NCBI RefSeq assembly: GCF_038449125.1 | Contig: NZ_CP151800.1 | Location: forward strand, 1,212,406-1,276,405 | Source: Kosakonia sp. BYX6 | GTDB taxonomy: Bacteria > Pseudomonadota > Gammaproteobacteria > Enterobacterales > Enterobacteriaceae | Direction of reading: 5' to 3' | Length of the DNA: 64,000 nucleotides | In this document: in pieces, positions 59,853-64,000 of the stretch | How positions within the stretch are numbered: position 1 is the stretch's first letter | How the letters are laid out: each line of letters starts with the position of its first letter | Notes under the pieces: model-generated | The model's database searches: none | Told to the model about the DNA's origin: nothing | What the model saw: the letters and a program-made list of their open reading frames with translations, nothing else | Program-made: the position numbers and the translations under genes

Positions 59853-60272
59853 TCACAGCGATTCGTTGAGCCAGCTGTCAAACGGTGCTTTCGGCATTGC
59901 GCCGCTCAGCATGTCCACCACTTCGCCATTTTTGAACAGCATAATGGTCGGAATGCTGCGGATGCGAAAACGCGCGCTCAGTTCACGTTCTGCTTCGGTG
60001 TTCACTTTGACGAAACGTACTTTACCGCTGCGCTCTTCCGCCACGTCTTCAAAGATCGGCGCAAAGTTGCGGCACGGGCCACACCACGGTGCCCAAAAAT
60101 CCACTACTACGGGCAGATCGTCTTTCAGCAGTTTATCCAGCGTTTCGCCGGTGGCGTTAATCACATCGCCATCAAACAGCTCATGTCCACACCGTCCACA
60201 TTTGGCGCTGTCGTTCATTCTTTCCTGTGGAATGCGGTTCAACGCCTGACAGCTTGCACATACGGTATTCAT
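59853..60272 (-). CDS. trxC: Thioredoxin 2
   Basis: The 139-residue thioredoxin has an N-terminal zinc domain (Cys5, Cys8, Cys25, Cys28) and the active site WCGPC (63-67). The zinc part is redox sensitive in E. coli TrxC. Length equals E. coli TrxC. In E. coli it is OxyR induced; I did not find a certain OxyR site in the 204-base gap to yfiF. Confidence 0.97.
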   Translation of the reverse strand: MNTVCASCQALNRIPQERMNDSAKCGRCGHELFDGDVINATGETLDKLLKDDLPVVVDFWAPWCGPCRNFAPIFEDVAEERSGKVRFVKVNTEAERELSARFRIRSIPTIMLFKNGEVVDMLSGAMPKAPFDSWLNESL

Positions 60273-60476
60273 AACTAACCTCAGGGAAGCGATGATACAA
60301 AGCGGCTTGTCGCCGTTATGTTTCTACAATGTTACATATTATTGATGGGAAGGTTTTAAACGACAATGTGTTTTATTCAATGGGTACAATAGTCGAGAGC
60401 TTTTGAACGAATTAATGGCGAAGCGACAGGACATCAGGTAATCTGCGCGCTTCGCGCAGCGCTGGTGGAGAAAAGC

Positions 60477-61595
60477 ATGAACGATGAATTAAAGAATAAA
60501 AGCGGCAAGGTCAAAGTGATGTATGTCCGCAGTGATGATGATTCCGACAAACGAGGTCACAACCCGCGTACCGGGAAAGGCCCAGCGCGTTCAGGATCGT
60601 CCTCGCGTGCCGATGATGGCCGTCGCCCTTCGCGTGATGACAAAGGTCGTCCGGGCCGTGACGACAGAAGCCGTTTTTCCCGTGATGATAAAGGTCGTTC
60701 TGCTCGCGATGACAGAAGTCGCCCTCAGCGTGATGATTTCAGCTCCCGTGGTGATTCGCCGTGGCGCACCGTTTCCCGCGCACCGGGCGACGAGACGCCG
60801 GAAAAACCGGATCACGGCGGTATTAGCGGTAAAAGTTATATCGATCCAGAAGTTCTGCGCCGTCAGCGTGCAGAAGAGACACGCGTTTATGGTGAAAACG
60901 CCTGCCAGGCGCTGTTCAGCAGCCGTCCGGAATCCATTGTTCGCGCTTGGTTTGTGCAGAGCGTGACCCCACGTTTTAAAGAAGCATTGCGTTGGATGGC
61001 TGCGAACCGCAAGGCTTACCATGTGGTTGATGAAGACGAGCTGGCGAAAGCGTCCGGCACTGAACACCATGGCGGTGTTTGCTTCCTGATTAAAAAACGC
61101 AATGGCTTGAGCGTCCAGAAATGGGTTGCCAACGCGGGTGAAGAAGATTGTGTGCTGGCGCTGGAAGATGTGGGCAACCCGCATAACCTCGGCGCAATCA
61201 TGCGTAGCTGTGCTCACTTCGGTGTGAAAGGCGTGGTATTGCAGGATGCGGGCGTGGTTGAGTCCGGCGCGGCAGTGCGTACGGCAGAAGGCGGTGCGGA
61301 ACATGTTCAGGCGATCACTGGCGATAGCTTTGTTGATGCGCTGGAAGATTTCCGTCAGGCCGGTTATGCGTTAGTCACCACCTCCAGCCATAATGGTACT
61401 TCGTTGTTCAAAGCCGAGTTGCCGAAAAAGATGGTGCTGGTTTTGGGCCAGGAACGCGACGGTCTGTCTGATGCAACGCTGTCCCGCGCGGATCTCAGTG
61501 TGTCAATTGATGGTACCGGCAACGTTGAAAGTCTTAACGTTTCTGTGGCAACCGGCGTGTTGCTGGCAGAGTGGTGGCGTCAGAATAAAGTGTAA
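60477..61595 (+). CDS. yfiF: SpoU-family RNA 2'-O-methyltransferase-like protein YfiF
   Basis: The 372-residue protein resembles E. coli YfiF (345). An Arg/Asp-rich disordered N-terminus (about 20-95), a SpoU substrate-binding domain (about 125-200) and a C-terminal SpoU methyltransferase knot ([29 protein letters not shown] and [14 protein letters not shown]) are visible. Target RNA is not established. The extra length comes from an eight-residue repeat, for instance [11 protein letters not shown] 60477 has GGAG six bases upstream; an in-frame ATG at 60465 is less likely. Confidence 0.92.
   Translation: MNDELKNKSGKVKVMYVRSDDDSDKRGHNPRTGKGPARSGSSSRADDGRRPSRDDKGRPGRDDRSRFSRDDKGRSARDDRSRPQRDDFSSRGDSPWRTVSRAPGDETPEKPDHGGISGKSYIDPEVLRRQRAEETRVYGENACQALFSSRPESIVRAWFVQSVTPRFKEALRWMAANRKAYHVVDEDELAKASGTEHHGGVCFLIKKRNGLSVQKWVANAGEEDCVLALEDVGNPHNLGAIMRSCAHFGVKGVVLQDAGVVESGAAVRTAEGGAEHVQAITGDSFVDALEDFRQAGYALVTTSSHNGTSLFKAELPKKMVLVLGQERDGLSDATLSRADLSVSIDGTGNVESLNVSVATGVLLAEWWRQNKV
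60624..60737 (+). repeat. 24-bp tandem repeat in yfiF
   Basis: Four full units and a partial fifth encode [32 protein letters not shown] and RPQRDD. Alternate units end in KG or RS, so the larger unit may be 48 bp. In-frame copy number change would lengthen or shorten the disordered tail. Confidence 0.85.
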
Positions 61596-61600
61596 TAATA

Positions 61601-61633
61601 ATGCCCGGTAGCATTTATGCTTCCCGGGCATTC
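61601..61633. terminator. Hairpin between yfiF and ung
   Basis: AATGCCCGG and CCGGGCATT pair, with an inner AGCAT/ATGCT stem, between two convergent genes. No long T-run follows. Confidence 0.6.
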
Positions 61634-61644
61634 CAAATCACGAA

Positions 61645-62334
61645 CTACTCACTTTCCGCCGGTAATGTCGGCATCCAGTCGATCTGTTTCTCGCCGTGTT
61701 GCTCCAGCCACTGGTTCGCCAGCACAAAATGATTGCTGCCAAAAAAACCGCGGTGCGCCGACAGCGGCGACGGATGCGGCGCTTTCAGCACATGATGGCG
61801 ATTGCGGTCAATAATCGCGCCTTTCTTCTGCGCATGTGAACCCCAAAGTAAAAACACCACGCCTTCGCGATGTTCGTTAATCAGGCTAATGACCTTATCG
61901 GTGAAGGTTTCCCACCCGAGACTGGCATGTGAATGCGCCTGGCCTGCTCGCACAGTAAGCACCGTATTAAGTAGCAACACGCCCTGACGCGCCCAACTTT
62001 CCAGATACCCATGATCAGGACGAACAAATCCCGGCACGGTATTTTCTAATTCTTTATACATATTCAGCAGGGAAGGGGGAATGGCGACACCAGGGCGCAC
62101 AGAAAATGCCAAACCGTGCGCTTGTCCCGGACCGTGATAAGGATCCTGGCCGAGGATTACGACTTTAACGTCACCCAATTCGGTGAAACGAAAGGCATTG
62201 AACACCTCTTTCTGCGGCGGGTAAATTGTCACGCCGGCCTGGCGCTCAGTAGCGACCGTACTGAGGGTGTTAATAAAGTAAGGCTGCTGCTTTTCGTCTG
62301 CCAGCACATCATGCCATGTCAATGAAGTGGTCAT
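61645..62334 (-). CDS. ung: Uracil-DNA glycosylase
   Basis: The 229-residue family 1 enzyme removes uracil from DNA. The water-activating motif GQDPYHG (62-68, Asp64) and the leucine loop [13 protein letters not shown] (near 187-199) are intact. Length equals E. coli Ung. Convergent with yfiF and divergent from grcA. Confidence 0.98.
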   Translation of the reverse strand: MTTSLTWHDVLADEKQQPYFINTLSTVATERQAGVTIYPPQKEVFNAFRFTELGDVKVVILGQDPYHGPGQAHGLAFSVRPGVAIPPSLLNMYKELENTVPGFVRPDHGYLESWARQGVLLLNTVLTVRAGQAHSHASLGWETFTDKVISLINEHREGVVFLLWGSHAQKKGAIIDRNRHHVLKAPHPSPLSAHRGFFGSNHFVLANQWLEQHGEKQIDWMPTLPAESE

Positions 62335-62473
62335 CCCGCTCTCCTGCGAATTTTGTTAGCCGTAGCTTAACTGCTTCTTTCCCCGGAACAAAATGCACAG
62401 TCATCTTTGGTGGTCAATCCTAAAATAATTTTGAAAATTTACGCAAATTTTAAGTTCGGCAAAATGGCCTAAC

Positions 62474-62568
62474 TTGATATAAAACAAGAACAATCCCTTA
62501 TCGCCATTTTCGCTACGTGGTTTTTATTGATTTAAATCAAAGATTGGCTCGTATCGGGCTGGTATATA
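62474..62568 (+). promoter_or_regulatory. grcA promoter with tandem FNR sites
   Basis: TTGATTTAAATCAA (62527-62540) matches the FNR consensus exactly. TTGATATAAAACAA (62474-62487) has one change. Centres are 53 bp apart, as the -40.5 and -93.5 sites of E. coli yfiD. The -10 TATATA (62563-62568) sets the start near 62575. The rest of this 314-base gap holds no other element I can support. Confidence 0.85.
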
Positions 62569-62648
62569 AACAACCAGACAACAATGGTTTTACCAATTGG
62601 CCGGAAGGCGTCCGGCTAATCAAATAATGTGCCTAAGGGAGGCTATTC

Positions 62649-63032
62649 ATGATTACTGGTATCCAGATTACTAAAGCTGCTAACGATAACCTGTTGAACT
62701 CGTTCTGGTTGCTTGATAACGAAAAAGGCGAAGCGCGTTGTGTTTGTGCAAAAGCTGGTTATGCAGAAGATGAAGTGGTTGCCGTCAGCAAACTGGGCAA
62801 CATCGAATACCGTGAAATTCCGATGGAAGTGAAACCGGAAGTTCGCGTAGAAGGAGGCCAGCATCTGAACGTTAACGTACTGCGCCGTGAAACCCTGCTC
62901 GACGCCGTTGAGCACCCGGAAAAATACCCGCAGCTGACGATTCGTGTATCCGGTTACGCTGTGCGTTTTAACTCTCTGACGCCAGAACAGCAGCGCGACG
63001 TTATTGCTCGTACTTTCACTGAAAGCCTGTAA
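62649..63032 (+). CDS. grcA: Autonomous glycyl radical cofactor
   Basis: The 127-residue spare part replaces the oxygen-cleaved C-terminus of pyruvate formate-lyase. The glycyl radical motif RVSGYAVRF has Gly102. ATG 62649 follows GGGAGG. Anaerobic induction is predicted from the FNR sites. Length equals that of E. coli YfiD/GrcA. Confidence 0.98.
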   Translation: MITGIQITKAANDNLLNSFWLLDNEKGEARCVCAKAGYAEDEVVAVSKLGNIEYREIPMEVKPEVRVEGGQHLNVNVLRRETLLDAVEHPEKYPQLTIRVSGYAVRFNSLTPEQQRDVIARTFTESL

Positions 63033-63046
63033 TTTCAGACGCTAAT

Positions 63047-63078
63047 AAAAAAACGCCGGGTTCCCCCGGCGTTTTTTT
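63047..63078. terminator. Bidirectional terminator between grcA and srmB
   Basis: AACGCCGGG and CCCGGCGTT around TTCC, with A and T runs on each side. It overlaps the srmB stop codon. Confidence 0.92.
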
Positions 63079-64000
63079 ATTCTTCATTTTTTTGCTGTTC
63101 GTTGTTCGCAGCGCTGGGCTTACGTCGCTTACCAATATTCTTGGTATCACGGTGGCGTTGCTTGACGCGCGGTTTCTCTTTGTCTTTCTCTTTCTTCTTC
63201 TCTTCGCGCTTCGCCAGCACTTTTTTCGATGGCTTGCCTTGCAGCTTTTCGCTTGGCGCGCGGGTCGTTGGGCGTAATTCATCAATTACGCGGGCTTTTA
63301 GCGGCTCTTCAACATAGCGGCCCACTTTACCCAGCAACAAATAATCGTGCGCTTCGACCAGTGAAATGGCGATGCCTTTACGACCAGCACGGCCGGTACG
63401 GCCGATACGGTGCAGGTAGGTATCGCCACTGCGCGGCATATCGAAGTTGAAGACATGGCTAACGTCAGGAATATCAATCCCGCGCGCGGCAACATCGGTA
63501 GCAACCAGTACGTTAACGCGGCCATCCGTCAGGCGTTTAATCGCTTCATTACGCTTCGCCTGCACCATCTCACCTTCGAGGTAACAGTTATTGATGCCCG
63601 CTTCGCGAAGCCAGTTTGCCAGCTCATGCACGCGCTCACGTTTGCGCACAAAGACGATGGAACGGCTGGTTTCAGGCTGTTTCAGCAGATGCACCAACAA
63701 CGCGGTTTTATGCTGAACATCATCGGCACGGTAGTACCATTGATGGATTTTCTTACGCTCGCGTGTGGACGGTGTGGCGGATACTTCCACCGGATCTTCC
63801 AGCAGACGTTCTGCAAAATCTTTAATCGCATTGCCTTCAAGCGTTGCGGAGAACAGCATGGTCTGTTTACGCCAGCGCGTTTCGCCAGCGATTGTCTCAA
63901 TGTCCTGCGCGAAACCCATGTCGAGCATGCGGTCGGCTTCATCCAGGATCAGCGTTTCAACCGCGCGGCAATCGAAGTTCTCTTCTTTTATGTATTGCAG
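63077..64000 (-). CDS. srmB: DEAD-box RNA helicase SrmB, 5' part outside the window
   Basis: 307 residues of the C-terminal part are visible; the frame runs on past base 64000. The helicase acts early in 50S assembly. DEAD (LILDEADRMLDMGF), SAT (FSATLEG) and the second RecA domain with ATDVAARGIDIPDV and HRIGRTGRAGR are seen, followed by the basic disordered tail (KKKEKDKEKPRVKQRHRD...). In E. coli, eamB and yfiE lie between grcA and srmB; here the two genes are adjacent. Confidence 0.97.
   Translation of the reverse strand: MQYIKEENFDCRAVETLILDEADRMLDMGFAQDIETIAGETRWRKQTMLFSATLEGNAIKDFAERLLEDPVEVSATPSTRERKKIHQWYYRADDVQHKTALLVHLLKQPETSRSIVFVRKRERVHELANWLREAGINNCYLEGEMVQAKRNEAIKRLTDGRVNVLVATDVAARGIDIPDVSHVFNFDMPRSGDTYLHRIGRTGRAGRKGIAISLVEAHDYLLLGKVGRYVEEPLKARVIDELRPTTRAPSEKLQGKPSKKVLAKREEKKKEKDKEKPRVKQRHRDTKNIGKRRKPSAANNEQQKNEE

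Overview
The window is chromosomal DNA from a member of the Enterobacteriaceae, close to the Enterobacter/Kosakonia/Klebsiella side of the family. I infer this from gene order and protein similarity to Escherichia coli and from the 16S rRNA gene. I cannot fix the genus by reading alone. Apart from several insertions, the order is that of the E. coli srmB-to-ssrA segment read in the opposite direction.

Layout. (1) Bases 1-5660 are the integrase end of an AT-rich genomic island of the CP4-57 type: a protein with a HEPN-like motif cut by the window edge, then homologues of YfjJ, YfjI, AlpA and probably YfjH, and a P4-type integrase. It sits at the 3' end of the tmRNA gene ssrA (5741-6104, minus strand). 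(2) Bases 6105-23690 hold a bap-type locus between ssrA and smpB, as in Salmonella. It has an AT-rich upstream region, a giant adhesin of about 4067 residues with about 36 Ig-like repeats, and its type I secretion system (outer membrane channel, ABC exporter, adaptor). (3) Bases 23699-34960 are conserved core: smpB, ratA-rnfH, bamE, recN (LexA boxes), nadK, grpE (sigma-32 promoter), corB-ypjD, ffh and the rpsP-rimM-trmD-rplS operon. (4) Bases 35033-36858 carry a small DUF2946 protein and a PepSY membrane protein, where E. coli has yfiL-yfiR-dgcN-yfiB. (5) Bases 36927-41539 are aromatic amino acid genes: TyrR-controlled aroF-tyrA, an SMP-30 family hydrolase absent from this position in E. coli, and pheA with its pheL attenuator. 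(6) Bases 41587-47470 are raiA, bamD, rluD-pgeF and clpB. (7) Bases 47553-53083 are a complete rRNA operon with tRNA-Glu(TTC), equivalent to E. coli rrnG. (8) Bases 53139-64000 are kgtP, yfiM, pssA, patZ, tapT, trxC, yfiF, ung, grcA (tandem FNR sites) and the 3' part of srmB.

Most genes are ordinary housekeeping genes. The parts most worth attention are the bap locus (N-terminal retention-like segment, Gly-Asn-Asp microsatellite, very long repeat array), the island end (HEPN-like protein and two perfect 15-bp inverted repeats at gene starts), the DUF2946/PepSY pair, the SMP-30 insertion, and a short direct repeat of the tRNA-Glu 3' end in the rRNA spacer. I did not find a clearly new multi-gene system. 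Identifications come from reading translated sequence and remembered family features; no database search was run.
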